DNA of 64,000 nucleotides from Ruminococcus sp. (GTDB lineage Bacteria; Bacillota; Clostridia; Oscillospirales; Ruminococcaceae), in the NCBI GenBank assembly GCA_017519145.1, contig JAFWTA010000025.1, forward strand, positions 1 through 64,000. The letters are read 5' to 3'. Position 1 is the first letter of the stretch. The number at the start of each line of letters is the position of its first letter. The notes beneath the pieces are model-generated. The model saw only the letters and a list, made by a program, of their open reading frames with translations. It did no database searches and had not been told where the DNA came from. A program made the translations under genes and the position numbers. Shown piece by piece: positions 31,675 through 40,199 of this stretch.

Positions 31675-32447
31675 TACTCATTACCTCCTTCTGTCTTGGG
31701 GAATACTCCCTCTTCAACATCCTTGTAAACGCCGAGAGGATAGTAGGGGATCATTTCGTCCTGAAGTCTCTTGATAGCGTCAAGAGGTGCAAGGCCCCAG
31801 TTTGTAGGACAAGTTGACAGTACCTCTACGATAGAGAAGCCCTTGCCTGCCTTCTGGTTCTCGAATGCCTTGCGGATAGCCTTCTTTGCAGCCTTGATAT
31901 GAGGAACGCTGTCAACTGCAACACGCTCTGCATAAGCAGTACCTGTCAGTGTTGAGAGCATCTCACATACCTTTACGGGATAGCCTGCAAGCTCGGGGCT
32001 TCTTCCGAAGGGAGTTGTCTGTGTTACCTGACCGGGGAGTGTGGTAGGAGCCATCTGTCCGCCTGTCATACCGTAGATCGTGTTGTTGATGAAGATAACG
32101 ACGATATTCTCGCCTCTTGTAGCAACGTGAACAGTCTCGGCAGTACCGATAGCTGCAAGGTCGCCGTCACCCTGATATGTAAATACGAACTTATCGGGGT
32201 TTGTACGCTTAACGCCTGTTGCAACTGCCGGAGCACGTCCGTGTGCAGCCTCGATCATATCACAGTTAAAGTAATCATATGCCATTACAGAGCAGCCAAC
32301 AGGACATACTCCGATAGTATCGCCCTCGATACCCATTTCGTCGATGACCTCACAGAGTATTCTGTGAACTATACCGTGAGTACAGCCGGGGCAGTAATGT
32401 GTAGGAACGTCGATGAGCGACTTGGGTCTTTCAAATACTACAGCCAT
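31674..32447 (-). CDS. 2-oxoacid:ferredoxin oxidoreductase, beta (TPP) subunit
   Basis: 257 residues; the thiamine-diphosphate-binding half-site: HYCPGCTHGIVHRI (Cys cluster motif), FTYQGDGDLAAIGTAETVHVATRGENIVVIFINNTIYGMTGGQMAPTT (GDGD...NN, the TPP and magnesium motif). Coupled to alpha (TGATG overlap) and gamma. Together with the separate alpha and ferredoxin genes this is the four-subunit form used by archaeal and clostridial VOR and KOR enzymes. Confidence 0.9.
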   Translation of the reverse strand: MAVVFERPKSLIDVPTHYCPGCTHGIVHRILCEVIDEMGIEGDTIGVCPVGCSVMAYDYFNCDMIEAAHGRAPAVATGVKRTNPDKFVFTYQGDGDLAAIGTAETVHVATRGENIVVIFINNTIYGMTGGQMAPTTLPGQVTQTTPFGRSPELAGYPVKVCEMLSTLTGTAYAERVAVDSVPHIKAAKKAIRKAFENQKAGKGFSIVEVLSTCPTNWGLAPLDAIKRLQDEMIPYYPLGVYKDVEEGVFPKTEGGNE

Positions 32448-33505
32448 CAGAGGGCACCTCCCATTCTCTTGATCTCGCCCAGTACCTCAGCAGGTGTGGG
32501 GATAACGCCGCCTGTTCTTCCGAAGAACTCTACAGGCTTTGAGCAGTTGATAGCAAGTCTGATATCGTCTACCATCTGACCCATTGACATCTCTACGCTG
32601 AGAAGCTTCTTAGCGCTCTTTGCAGCCTCGTTGATCTCCTTTACGGGGAAGGGCCACAGTGTCTTGGGACGGAAGAGACCTGCCTTGATGCCCTGTGCTC
32701 TTGCATCGTTTACAGCAGACTTTACGACTCTTGCTGTTGCGCCGAATGCACATACGAGAATGTCGCAGTCCTCTGTGAGGTAGAGCTCAGCCTCTGTCTC
32801 TGTCTCCTTGATGATATCGTATCTCTTATAACGGTCGATGATGGAGTTCTCCAGCTCATCGGGCTTGAGGTAGAGCGAGTTGATGATGTGGTGCTCTCTC
32901 TTCATCTTGTGGCCGTTTGCAGCCCAGCCGCTCTTATCGTAAGCGTCGGGATTGATCTCGGGGAATGTAACAGGCTCCATCATCTGTCCGAGGAGTCCGT
33001 CTGCGAGGATCATTGCAGGCATACGGTACTTATCGGCACGGTCGAATGCCTTTACAACGTAGTCTACCATTTCCTGTACTGAAGCGGGAGCGTATACCAG
33101 AAGCTGGAAGTCACCGTGACCGAGAGCCTTTGTAGCCTGCCAGTAGTCAGCCTGTGAGGGCTGGATACCGCCCAGACCGGGGCCGCCTCTCTCTACGTTA
33201 ATGATAACTGCGGGAAGGTCGGAACCTGCAATATAGGAAACGCCTTCGCTCTTGAGCGAGATTCCGGGTGATGATGATGATGTCATTGCACGGACGCCGG
33301 TTGATGCTGCGCCCAGTACCATATTTATAGCAGCGATCTCGGACTCTGCCTGTAAGAATACGCCGCCTGCCTTATGCATACGCTTTGCCATGTAAGCGGC
33401 AAGCTCTGTCTGAGGAGTGATCGGATAGCCGAAGAAGCATTTACAGCCTGCTCTGATAGCAGCCTCTGCCAGCGCCTCGTTACCCTTCATAAGATTTCTT
33501 TCCAA
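32447..33505 (-). CDS. 2-oxoacid:ferredoxin oxidoreductase, alpha subunit (VorB-like)
   Basis: 352 residues. NEALAEAAIRAGCKCFFGYPITPQTELAAYMAKRM, ESEIAAINMVLGAASTGVRAMTSSSSPGISLKSEGVSYIAGSDLPAVIINVERGGPGLGGIQPSQADYWQA is typical of the pyrimidine-binding alpha subunits annotated as VorB (2-oxoisovalerate) or KorA (2-oxoglutarate); I lean to VorB from overall look. The start is TTG at 33505, ten bases from AAAGGAG; ATG at 33490 is an alternative. Substrate specificity is not provable by eye. Second gene of the operon. Confidence 0.85.
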   Translation of the reverse strand: MERNLMKGNEALAEAAIRAGCKCFFGYPITPQTELAAYMAKRMHKAGGVFLQAESEIAAINMVLGAASTGVRAMTSSSSPGISLKSEGVSYIAGSDLPAVIINVERGGPGLGGIQPSQADYWQATKALGHGDFQLLVYAPASVQEMVDYVVKAFDRADKYRMPAMILADGLLGQMMEPVTFPEINPDAYDKSGWAANGHKMKREHHIINSLYLKPDELENSIIDRYKRYDIIKETETEAELYLTEDCDILVCAFGATARVVKSAVNDARAQGIKAGLFRPKTLWPFPVKEINEAAKSAKKLLSVEMSMGQMVDDIRLAINCSKPVEFFGRTGGVIPTPAEVLGEIKRMGGAL

Positions 33506-33535
33506 AGCTGAACAGCTCCTTTCACAAAATAATGA

Positions 33536-33742
33536 TCATTTTTCAATAACGATAGCGCAGTCGGGACACATAGTCGCGCACATTGCGCAGCTTATACAAG
33601 CTGACTGGTCGGTACATTCCGCATAGAAATATCCCTTCTTGTTACGATGCTCCTTCTGAAGAACAACGATCTTCTTGGGACAGGCAGCTGTACACAGTCC
33701 GCAGCCCTTGCAGCGCTCGGTAATAACTGTCATCTTTTCCAT
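33536..33742 (-). CDS. 4Fe-4S ferredoxin (delta subunit of the oxidoreductase)
   Basis: 68 residues with two 4Fe-4S motifs: CKGCGLCTAACP and CISCAMCATMCP. It passes electrons from the TPP-bound intermediate to free ferredoxin. First gene of the operon, 30 bp before the alpha subunit gene. AAAGGAG precedes the ATG. I find no consensus promoter directly upstream. Confidence 0.9.
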   Translation of the reverse strand: MEKMTVITERCKGCGLCTAACPKKIVVLQKEHRNKKGYFYAECTDQSACISCAMCATMCPDCAIVIEK

Positions 33743-33832
33743 ACACCCTTCGCTCCTTTCAGATTGATTAATTCATATGGTCTAATAAGGAATCCGGAGG
33801 TCGGAATCCGGGATCGTGACCTTTCAGCCTCA

Positions 33833-33860
33833 ATTCCGCATTCCGAATTCCGCATTCCGA
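33833..33860. repeat. Tandem 14-bp repeat
   Basis: ATTCCGCATTCCGA occurs twice in direct tandem, within a GGAATCCGG-rich non-coding stretch (33783-33865) between the ferredoxin gene and the ATPase gene. No other function visible. Confidence 0.6.
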
Positions 33861-33867
33861 ATTATCA

Positions 33868-34524
33868 TCAGCCCCAGACGGGCTTCACATATATCTTTGC
33901 GGGGAAAACGTCCTGCTTATCCGAAAGCGGGGCGATATCCTCGGGATATACGGTATAGATAACGGGAAGCCCCGTTAACTTTGATGTTTCCTCGGCAAAG
34001 CTGCGTGACTCCTCGATTATCTCAAGGCTTGTCTCAACGCCGAGATTGGTGTTATTGACTATTGCCGTATGCTTCATACGGGCAGCAGCCTCTATCTCAT
34101 ACATCAGCTTTGTGACCTCCTCAGCCGTATTGGTGAGGTAGCGGCGCTGATTGATGACGTAGTACATCTCGATATTGTCCCTGAACTGCTCCAAGTCCTC
34201 GGCATAGCGTCCCAGCGCAACAGCGCCTGCGTCATCGCCGCCCACATCTATGATAAGGCAGTCCTCATCCATTGCCAGTTCCACAACATCGAACTGTATC
34301 GACGGGATATCCAGATTGCTCCTTGCAAAATCGGGAGCTATAAGTCTTATGCCCTTTTCCTCGAAGAGATCCTTGAAATCCGCGGTACGGAAATAGGGGT
34401 TTACTATGTCAAGGTCAACTATGGCTGCGGTCTTTCCCTCTGCTGCGGCTTTCACCGCAAGGTTTACAGAGAAGTTGGTCTTTCCGCTTCCGTAATGGCC
34501 TGTGATTATCTTGATATTTTTCAT
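33868..34524 (-). CDS. P-loop ATPase of the SIMIBI/ParA-like class
   Basis: 218 residues. Walker A is GHYGSGKTNF (classical GxxxxGKT, not the deviant KGGxGK form of ParA or MinD). AAIVDLDIVNPYFRTADF and LIIDVGGDDAGAVALGRYAEDL follow as switch and Walker B regions, and YVINQRRYLTNTAEEV near base recognition. Not a family I can name; it resembles nucleotide-binding proteins next to oxidoreductases that may act in cofactor or cluster insertion. GAGGAT upstream of the ATG, with its own promoter (34567-34595). Confidence 0.65.
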   Translation of the reverse strand: MKNIKIITGHYGSGKTNFSVNLAVKAAAEGKTAAIVDLDIVNPYFRTADFKDLFEEKGIRLIAPDFARSNLDIPSIQFDVVELAMDEDCLIIDVGGDDAGAVALGRYAEDLEQFRDNIEMYYVINQRRYLTNTAEEVTKLMYEIEAAARMKHTAIVNNTNLGVETSLEIIEESRSFAEETSKLTGLPVIYTVYPEDIAPLSDKQDVFPAKIYVKPVWG

Positions 34525-34566
34525 AATTATCCTCTTGACTCTATTGTGAAAAATCCTACAACCTAT

Positions 34567-34595
34567 ATTATACCACGTTAAAGCATTAATTGCAA
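34567..34595 (-). promoter_or_regulatory. Promoter of the P-loop ATPase gene
   Basis: Minus strand: TTGCAA, a 17-bp spacer and TATAAT. Confidence 0.75.
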
Positions 34596-34643
34596 GTGGT
34601 ATTTTACGTCAGGCAACAACTTTGACGTTTGACAAGGCAAACG

Positions 34644-34675
34644 AAAAAATCCCCCGATCTTCATCGGGGGAGCTT
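34644..34675 (-). terminator. Terminator of the fatty-acid synthesis operon
   Basis: Minus-strand stem CCCCCGAT/ATCGGGGG with loop GAAG, then ATTTTTT, just after acpP. Confidence 0.9.
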
Positions 34676-34685
34676 TTATTCATAA

Positions 34686-34922
34686 TTATTCAGCGTCTGT
34701 ATTCTTCTCGATGTAATTAGCGATGTCGCCTACTGTCTTGATCTCCTCTACAGCCTCATCGGGGATAGAGATATCGAACTCGTCCTCGATAGTTGTGATG
34801 AGGTCAACAACGTCAAGTGAATCTGCACCGAGGTCGTCCTGGATGTTTGAATCCATTGTTACTTCGTCTGCCTCCACACTGAGCTGTTCTGCAATAATAT
34901 CTTTGAGTTTTTCAAAAATCAT
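34686..34922 (-). CDS. acpP: Acyl carrier protein
   Basis: 78 residues, acidic, with the phosphopantetheine site [12 protein letters not shown] (Ser of DSL). Carries the growing acyl chain between the Fab enzymes. The start at 34922 is chosen because GGAGG lies eight bases upstream and the length becomes the usual 78; the open frame to 34937 is not supported. Last gene of the fab/acc operon. Confidence 0.95.
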   Translation of the reverse strand: MIFEKLKDIIAEQLSVEADEVTMDSNIQDDLGADSLDVVDLITTIEDEFDISIPDEAVEEIKTVGDIANYIEKNTDAE

Positions 34923-34963
34923 TATCTGGTCCTCCATTTTCTTTATTTTTTCTCAAAATCGGC

Positions 34964-35770
34964 TCATTCCGTGAACGCTCCGATTTTTCTAAATTTAGTA
35001 TAGCGTTCTTTAAGCAAAACGTCAATATCTTTTTTGCATTTTTCAGGAATTTTCTGTGACAAATATTCGTGTATATTTTCTGAAATTTTGTCTAAATCGT
35101 TATGTGCGCCGCCGAGAGGCTCCTCGATTATGGCTTCTGCCACGCCCAGACGCACCATATCTTCGGCAGTTATCTTCATGAGCTCGCTGGCTTCCTGCTC
35201 GCGTGAGGCGTCCTTCCAGAGGATGCTGGCAAAGCCTCTTGGCGATAATACGGAATATTCCGCGTTCTCAAGCATTGCAAGCTCGTCGCAAACGCCCAGA
35301 GCAAGAGCTCCGCCGCTTCCGCCCTCGCCGAGGACGATAGATATTATAGGTGTGCGGAGGGTCATGAATTCCGCGATATTCTTTGCGATAGCCTCGCCCT
35401 GTCCGCGCTCCTCAGCCGCAACTCCGCAGAATGCTCCGGGAGTGTCGATGAAGCAGATTATGGGGCGGTGGAACTTCTCAGCCTGTCTTGCTATCCTGAG
35501 AGCCTTTCTGTATCCCTCGGGATGGGGCATTGCGAAGTTGCATACCTTATTCTCGTTGATATCCCTGCCCTTGACCTCGGCGATTATGGTAACGGGCTCG
35601 CCGTCAAGACGGGCAAGTCCGCCGATAATGGCTCTGTCGTCGCCGAAAAGCCGGTCGCCGTGCATTTCATACCAGTCTGTGAATATCTGGGGGATATAGT
35701 CCTTGATAGTGGGTCTGCCCTTGGTGTGTATGAGCTGAAGGCGTTCCCACGCTGTTTTCTTCTCGTCCAT
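34964..35770 (-). CDS. accA: Acetyl-CoA carboxylase, carboxyltransferase alpha subunit
   Basis: 268 residues. With AccD it transfers CO2 from biotin to acetyl-CoA to form malonyl-CoA. Motifs: GDRLFGDDRAIIGGLARLDG, CFIDTPGAFCGVAAEERGQGEAIAKNI and GEGGSGGALALGVCDELAMLENAEYSVLSPRGFASILWKD. Shorter than E. coli AccA (319) at the N-terminus. The start at ATG 35770 lies seven bases from AAGGAGG; the GTG at 35776 is too close. Overlaps nothing; accD ends at 35773. Confidence 0.93.
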   Translation of the reverse strand: MDEKKTAWERLQLIHTKGRPTIKDYIPQIFTDWYEMHGDRLFGDDRAIIGGLARLDGEPVTIIAEVKGRDINENKVCNFAMPHPEGYRKALRIARQAEKFHRPIICFIDTPGAFCGVAAEERGQGEAIAKNIAEFMTLRTPIISIVLGEGGSGGALALGVCDELAMLENAEYSVLSPRGFASILWKDASREQEASELMKITAEDMVRLGVAEAIIEEPLGGAHNDLDKISENIHEYLSQKIPEKCKKDIDVLLKERYTKFRKIGAFTE

Positions 35771-35772
35771 GC

Positions 35773-36618
35773 TCACGCCTCCTTAGGGTAAAATCCGTGA
35801 AGCTTCAGAAGGTGAGAAAGCACGCTCCTGAGCTTTCTGCGCTCTACTATCATATCCACGAAGCCCTTGTCGTACATGAACTCTGCAAGCTGGAAGTCCT
35901 CGGGGAGTCTCTGCTTGATAGTTCCCTCGATAACTCGTCTGCCCGCAAAGCCTATGAGCACCTTGGGCTCGGCTATGATTATATCGCCCAGCGACGCAAA
36001 GCTGGCTGTAACGCCGCCTGTGGTGGGGTCTGTCATTACTGCTATATAGAGTCCGCCCGCCTCGCTGTGGAGCTTTACGGCTCCCGAGGTCTTAGCCATC
36101 TGCATAAGGGAAACTATGCCCTCCTGCATACGGGCGCCGCCCGAAGCCGTGAACATTATCACGGGGAGCTTGTGCTCCGTGGCGTACTCAAAGGCTCTTG
36201 TTATCTTCTCGCCCACTACGCTTCCCATAGAGCCCATCATGAAACGTGAGTCCATTATGCCGATGACCACGGGTGAGCCCTTTATGGAGGCTGTACCTGT
36301 GATGACAGCCTCGTTGAGTCCCGTGCTTCCGCGGAGCTCTGCCTGCTTCTCCTTATAATCGGGGAAGTCAAGGGGGTCTGCACCGCGAAGATTGCCGTTG
36401 AACTCCTTAAAGCTGTCCTTGTCAACGGTTATGGCTATACGCTCCTGTGAAGAAAGTCTTCCGTGGTAGCTGCACTTGGGACATACTCTGTGGAGCTCCT
36501 CATATTTGGAAAGGGGGCTGGTTCCCTGACAGCGGGGACATTTGAACATAGGCGGCTTGTATTCCTCTTCGCCGTCGCCCCAGCGCTTCTTTACTACATT
36601 AAAAAAATCTTCAAACAA
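35773..36618 (-). CDS. accD: Acetyl-CoA carboxylase, carboxyltransferase beta subunit
   Basis: 281 residues with the N-terminal zinc finger CPRCQGTSPLSKYEELHRVCPKC and a crotonase-fold domain (AVITGTASIKGSPVVIGIMDSRFMMGSMGSVVGEKITRAFEYA, MFTASGGARMQEGIVSLMQMAKTSGA). Start codon TTG at 36618, as no ATG fits the conserved N-terminus. 21 bp downstream of accC. Confidence 0.93.
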   Translation of the reverse strand: MFEDFFNVVKKRWGDGEEEYKPPMFKCPRCQGTSPLSKYEELHRVCPKCSYHGRLSSQERIAITVDKDSFKEFNGNLRGADPLDFPDYKEKQAELRGSTGLNEAVITGTASIKGSPVVIGIMDSRFMMGSMGSVVGEKITRAFEYATEHKLPVIMFTASGGARMQEGIVSLMQMAKTSGAVKLHSEAGGLYIAVMTDPTTGGVTASFASLGDIIIAEPKVLIGFAGRRVIEGTIKQRLPEDFQLAEFMYDKGFVDMIVERRKLRSVLSHLLKLHGFYPKEA

Positions 36619-36639
36619 TTATGTTCACCACATTCCCGA

Positions 36640-37992
36640 TTATTTCTTCTTTTCTTCCATGAACCTGCCAAGGAAGCCGATATCGTACTTTCCTGCCTTG
36701 AAATCGGTATTTCTGATTATCTCCAGCTGGAAGTCTATATTGGTGTCAACGCCCTCAACGATAAATTCGGAAAGCGCCCACCTCATCTTGTTTATAGCGT
36801 CCTCTCTGTCAGAGCCGTGTGCGATAAGCTTGCTTATCATCGAATCATAGTAAGGGGTGATGGTGTAGCCCTGATATACCGCGCCGTCTATTCTTATTCC
36901 GGGGCCGCCGGGCATATAAAGTGCCGTGATGGTACCCGGTGACGGGCGGAAGCCCTTTTCGGGATTTTCTGCGTTTATTCTGCACTCGATAGCGTGGCCG
37001 CGCATGGTAACGTCCTCCTGCTTTATCTCAAGAGGCTTGCCGTCGGCTATCTCTATCTGTGCCTTTACGAGGTCAAAGCCTGTTACCTCCTCGGTAATGG
37101 GGTGCTCGACCTGTATTCTCGTGTTCATTTCCATGAAGTAGAAGTCGCGGTTCTCGTCCACAAGGAACTCGATGGTGCCTGCGTTGTAGTAGCCGCACTC
37201 CTTTGCAGCCGTTACGGCTGCGGCGCCCATCTTTGCGCGGAGCTTCTCGTCAACTATGGGGCTGGGGCATTCCTCCAGCATCTTCTGGTTGCGGCGCTGC
37301 ATGGAGCAGTCGCGCTCGCAGAGGTGGATATAGTTTCCGTGCTTGTCGGCTATTATCTGTATCTCAACATGGTGGGGATTTATAAGGAATTTTTCGATAT
37401 ATACCGCATCATCGCCGAAGAAGTTCTTAGCCTCCTGCTGAGCGGCTGTCATCTGAGCCTCCAGCTCCTCGGGACTGTCAACACGGCGTATGCCGCGTCC
37501 GCCGCCGCCTGCGGAAGCCTTTACCAGTACGGGATAGCCTGCCTTGTCGGCTATCTCGCGAGCCTCCTCCAGAGACTTTACAGCGCCCTTTGAGCCGGGG
37601 ATAACGGGCACGCCTGCTGCTGCCATGGTCTCCTTTGCGGCTGCCTTGTCGCCAAGCATCTCTATTGACTTATATGAAGGACCGATGAAAACTATTCCGT
37701 TTGCCTCGCAGAGTCTTGCGAACTCTGCATTTTCCGACAGAAATCCGAATCCCGGATGGATAGCATCGGCGCCTGTATTCAGTGCCGCCTGTATAATGGC
37801 GTTCATGTTGAGGTAGCTGTCCTTTGTTGCCGCAGGACCTATGCATACCGCCTCATCGGCTATCTGTGCGTGGAGCGATGTGCGGTCAGCAGTCGAATAC
37901 ACCGCTACGCTGCGTATGCTCAGCTCCCTGCACGCTCTTATTATTCGTACAGCTATCTCGCCTCTGTTGGCGATAAGAACTTTTCTGAACAT
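36640..37992 (-). CDS. accC: Biotin carboxylase
   Basis: 450 residues, standard length. ATP-grasp enzyme that carboxylates biotin on AccB. KVLIANRGEIAVRIIRACREL at the N-terminus, KASAGGGGRGIRRV (glycine-rich ATP loop), ERDCSMQRRNQKMLEECPSP, and MEMNTRIQVEHPITEEVTGFDLVKAQI with the catalytic Glu/Asn/Arg. CAGGAG before the ATG. Located between fabZ and accD. Confidence 0.95.
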   Translation of the reverse strand: MFRKVLIANRGEIAVRIIRACRELSIRSVAVYSTADRTSLHAQIADEAVCIGPAATKDSYLNMNAIIQAALNTGADAIHPGFGFLSENAEFARLCEANGIVFIGPSYKSIEMLGDKAAAKETMAAAGVPVIPGSKGAVKSLEEAREIADKAGYPVLVKASAGGGGRGIRRVDSPEELEAQMTAAQQEAKNFFGDDAVYIEKFLINPHHVEIQIIADKHGNYIHLCERDCSMQRRNQKMLEECPSPIVDEKLRAKMGAAAVTAAKECGYYNAGTIEFLVDENRDFYFMEMNTRIQVEHPITEEVTGFDLVKAQIEIADGKPLEIKQEDVTMRGHAIECRINAENPEKGFRPSPGTITALYMPGGPGIRIDGAVYQGYTITPYYDSMISKLIAHGSDREDAINKMRWALSEFIVEGVDTNIDFQLEIIRNTDFKAGKYDIGFLGRFMEEKKK

Positions 37993-38013
37993 TTATATTA
38001 TCTCCTGTATGGA

Positions 38014-38457
38014 TTATTTATTGTCTGTAACAACGAAGGTTATCTCGCAGGATACCGCCTTTTCGCCGCCTACGGAGGCAAGTGCCTTTCCTGTGCCCAC
38101 GGGTCCGCGCTGACGGATGATCTCCACCTCAAGGTCGAGGACATCCCCGGGAACTACCTGTCTGCGGAACTTAGCCTTGTCTATGCCGCCGAAAAGACCT
38201 ATCTTGCCTTTGAATTCGGGCTTTGAGAGCATACATACTGCTCCTGCCTGTGCCAGCATCTCCACCATGAGAACGCCGGGAGTAACGGGATATCCCGGGA
38301 AGTGGCCCTTGAACCAGAAGTCCTCTTCCTTTATGTACTTCCTTGCGTGTACCTTTACGCCCACCTCCATATCAACGATCTCGTCAATGAGAAGGAAGGG
38401 GTCGCGGTGAGGGATTATCTCCATTATCTGTTCTTTATTCATAAGTATATCCGACAT
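38014..38457 (-). CDS. fabZ: 3-hydroxyacyl-ACP dehydratase
   Basis: 147 residues, hot-dog fold. IIPHRDPFLLIDEI with the catalytic His, and FPGYPVTPGVLMVEMLAQAGAV with the partner Glu. Dehydrates 3-hydroxyacyl-ACP. No fabA or fabM relative is nearby. GGAGGACT before the ATG. Confidence 0.95.
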   Translation of the reverse strand: MSDILMNKEQIMEIIPHRDPFLLIDEIVDMEVGVKVHARKYIKEEDFWFKGHFPGYPVTPGVLMVEMLAQAGAVCMLSKPEFKGKIGLFGGIDKAKFRRQVVPGDVLDLEVEIIRQRGPVGTGKALASVGGEKAVSCEITFVVTDNK

Positions 38458-38511
38458 ATCAAAGTCCTCCGTTATAATAAGCTCCTTCGCGCCGAAGGAG
38501 CAGTCTGTATA

Positions 38512-39105
38512 TCACAGGAACCCACCGTCATGGGGGTGATCCCTGTTGGCTTTCTCGCGTATACTGTCAAATGTGATGTTATCCACGCTGTCTGCATAGC
38601 TGTTGAATACGGTGATATTGAGCTGAGTGAATGACGGGTAGCCAAGCTCCTTTGAAAGCTCGTTCTCGACATACTCGTAGTACCATGTCACAAGGAAATT
38701 CACCACGGGTATTAGCCAGAGCCTCCACGACACCGCTATCACCGCCAGTGATATCAGTGCGATGATGAACTTGTTGCGGCAGTGCTTCAGGAACACGAAC
38801 CATATTATAAGCCCGATATACCCGAAAAAGCCTGCGACTCCGAGCCATACCAGAATGTCGGGAGTGTAGCTCCCGTCGCCGAACTGCTTCAGGGTAGTCT
38901 CTGAAAGTATGCTGACTACCTTGTAGAAAAGGTATATGAACTGCGCTATCATCCAGATATTGAAAAGCGAATGCGCCCTCTGTCGCCTTGTAAGGTTCTT
39001 TGTCGCTTCGATATTGTATTGACGGGCTTCCTCGAACATCTCGGGGGAAGTGATATTCCTTCCGCCCGAGTCGATGATCTCCTGTGTGATATATCTGTAC
39101 TCCAT
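38512..39105 (-). CDS. Membrane protein in the fab operon (paralog A)
   Basis: 197 residues with about four helices (around 47-68, 84-106, 112-130, 130-150). The N-terminus (MEYRYITQEIIDSGGRNITSPEMFEEARQYNIEATKNLTRRQR) and C-terminus (LGYPSFTQLNITVFNSYADSVDNITFDSIREKANRDHPHDGGFL) are closely matched by the next gene, while the membrane part has diverged. No named domain recognised. Inserted between accB and fabZ with 9-bp spacing to its paralog; AATAGGAG precedes the ATG. It could be a membrane adaptor linked to lipid synthesis; that is inference from position only. Confidence 0.75.
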   Translation of the reverse strand: MEYRYITQEIIDSGGRNITSPEMFEEARQYNIEATKNLTRRQRAHSLFNIWMIAQFIYLFYKVVSILSETTLKQFGDGSYTPDILVWLGVAGFFGYIGLIIWFVFLKHCRNKFIIALISLAVIAVSWRLWLIPVVNFLVTWYYEYVENELSKELGYPSFTQLNITVFNSYADSVDNITFDSIREKANRDHPHDGGFL

Positions 39106-39114
39106 AGCCTGCTC

Positions 39115-39711
39115 CTATTTCAGGAATGTACCGTCATGCCTGTGCATATTCACGGCTCTCTCCCTGATGTTTTCAAAGGTGAGCTCCTCTACTGTATTTG
39201 CCTCGCTGTCGATGGTGGTTATGGCAAGCTGTGTGAACCCGGGATAGCCTGCCCTTTCGGAGAGCTTTTTCTCCCAGTCGGTGTACCATTTCCCGATGAC
39301 GAAGTTGGCAATGCAGATAACCGCAAACGCCCAGTGTACCAGCAAAACCGGAAGTGATGTCAGGAACATCATGGGTCCGCTGCGCAGCTTCCTGAGGACT
39401 ACGAAATAGCCGTAGATGAGCAGCCACGATATAAAGCCCACAACAGCTGCGATTATCCTTGCATCGGAGGTGGTCCTGCCCGTATGCACCTGATCAATCT
39501 GTGTGATCCCCGTAAGGAGCACTACGGCAAAAATGACCAGCAAAGGCTGGACGCCGAACCATATTGCCATGGCGAGGTGGTTGTTCCTGCGCCTGATATA
39601 GTTCCTGCCTGCATCTATGTTGTATTCACGGGCTTCCGAATACATCTCGGGAGATGTTATATTTATGCTTCCCGCGTCGATGATATCCTGCGTGATGAAC
39701 CTGTACTTCAT
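39115..39711 (-). CDS. Membrane protein in the fab operon (paralog B)
   Basis: 198 residues, a tandem duplicate of the neighbour: M-YR-ITQ-IID-G--NITSPEM--EAR-YNI-A at the start and GYPGFTQLAITTIDSEANTVEELTFENIRERAVNMHRHDGTFL at the end. Four membrane helices. The ribosome binding site is weak; the ATG follows the accB stop by only 2 bp, suggesting translational coupling. Function unknown. The conserved cytoplasmic ends are probably the functional interaction surfaces. Confidence 0.75.
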   Translation of the reverse strand: MKYRFITQDIIDAGSINITSPEMYSEAREYNIDAGRNYIRRRNNHLAMAIWFGVQPLLVIFAVVLLTGITQIDQVHTGRTTSDARIIAAVVGFISWLLIYGYFVVLRKLRSGPMMFLTSLPVLLVHWAFAVICIANFVIGKWYTDWEKKLSERAGYPGFTQLAITTIDSEANTVEELTFENIRERAVNMHRHDGTFLK

Positions 39712-39713
39712 TT

Positions 39714-40187
39714 TTACTTTATGACCATGATGGGCTGGTCATACTCAACCGCCTGACCGTCGGACACAAGTATCTGCTCAACTGTGCCGTCAAACTCAGA
39801 CTGTATCTCGTTCATGAGCTTCATGGACTCGATTATCATGATGACGTCGCCCTTCTTCACCTCGTCGCCTGTCTTTACAAATGGCGGCTTATCAGGTGAG
39901 GGTGCAGAGTAGAATGTGCCTACGATAGGCGATTTAACTATCTTGCCGCTTACCTCCTCTGCCATGGAAGCCTCGCTCTCGGAAAGAGCGCTCTCAGCAG
40001 GGAGCTGAGCCTGTGCGGGAGCTGCCGCAACTACGGGCATGGGCATGGGCGGTACACACTTCTTGCCCTTGAGGGTGATGGTGTTATCGCCGCTTGAGAT
40101 AGTGAGCTCCGAGAGCTCCTTCCTGTTGATGATATCAGCAAGCTTCTCTATTGTTTCAAGGTCAAGCTGACCGTATAACTTCTCCAT
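39714..40187 (-). CDS. accB: Biotin carboxyl carrier protein
   Basis: 157 residues: a leading segment, a Pro/Ala-rich linker (PPMPMPVVAAAPAQAQLPAE) and the biotinyl domain with VMIIESMKLMNEIQSE, where Lys of MKL is biotinylated. AAGGAGG before the ATG. Carries CO2 between AccC and AccAD. Confidence 0.93.
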   Translation of the reverse strand: MEKLYGQLDLETIEKLADIINRKELSELTISSGDNTITLKGKKCVPPMPMPVVAAAPAQAQLPAESALSESEASMAEEVSGKIVKSPIVGTFYSAPSPDKPPFVKTGDEVKKGDVIMIIESMKLMNEIQSEFDGTVEQILVSDGQAVEYDQPIMVIK

Positions 40188-40199
40188 TGAGTATCCTCC

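Noticed and set aside
33833-33860. Tandem 14-mer as a regulator site of the oxidoreductase operon
   Set aside because: It is more than 90 bp from the ferredoxin start, inside a degenerate repeat stretch, and no promoter was found next to it.
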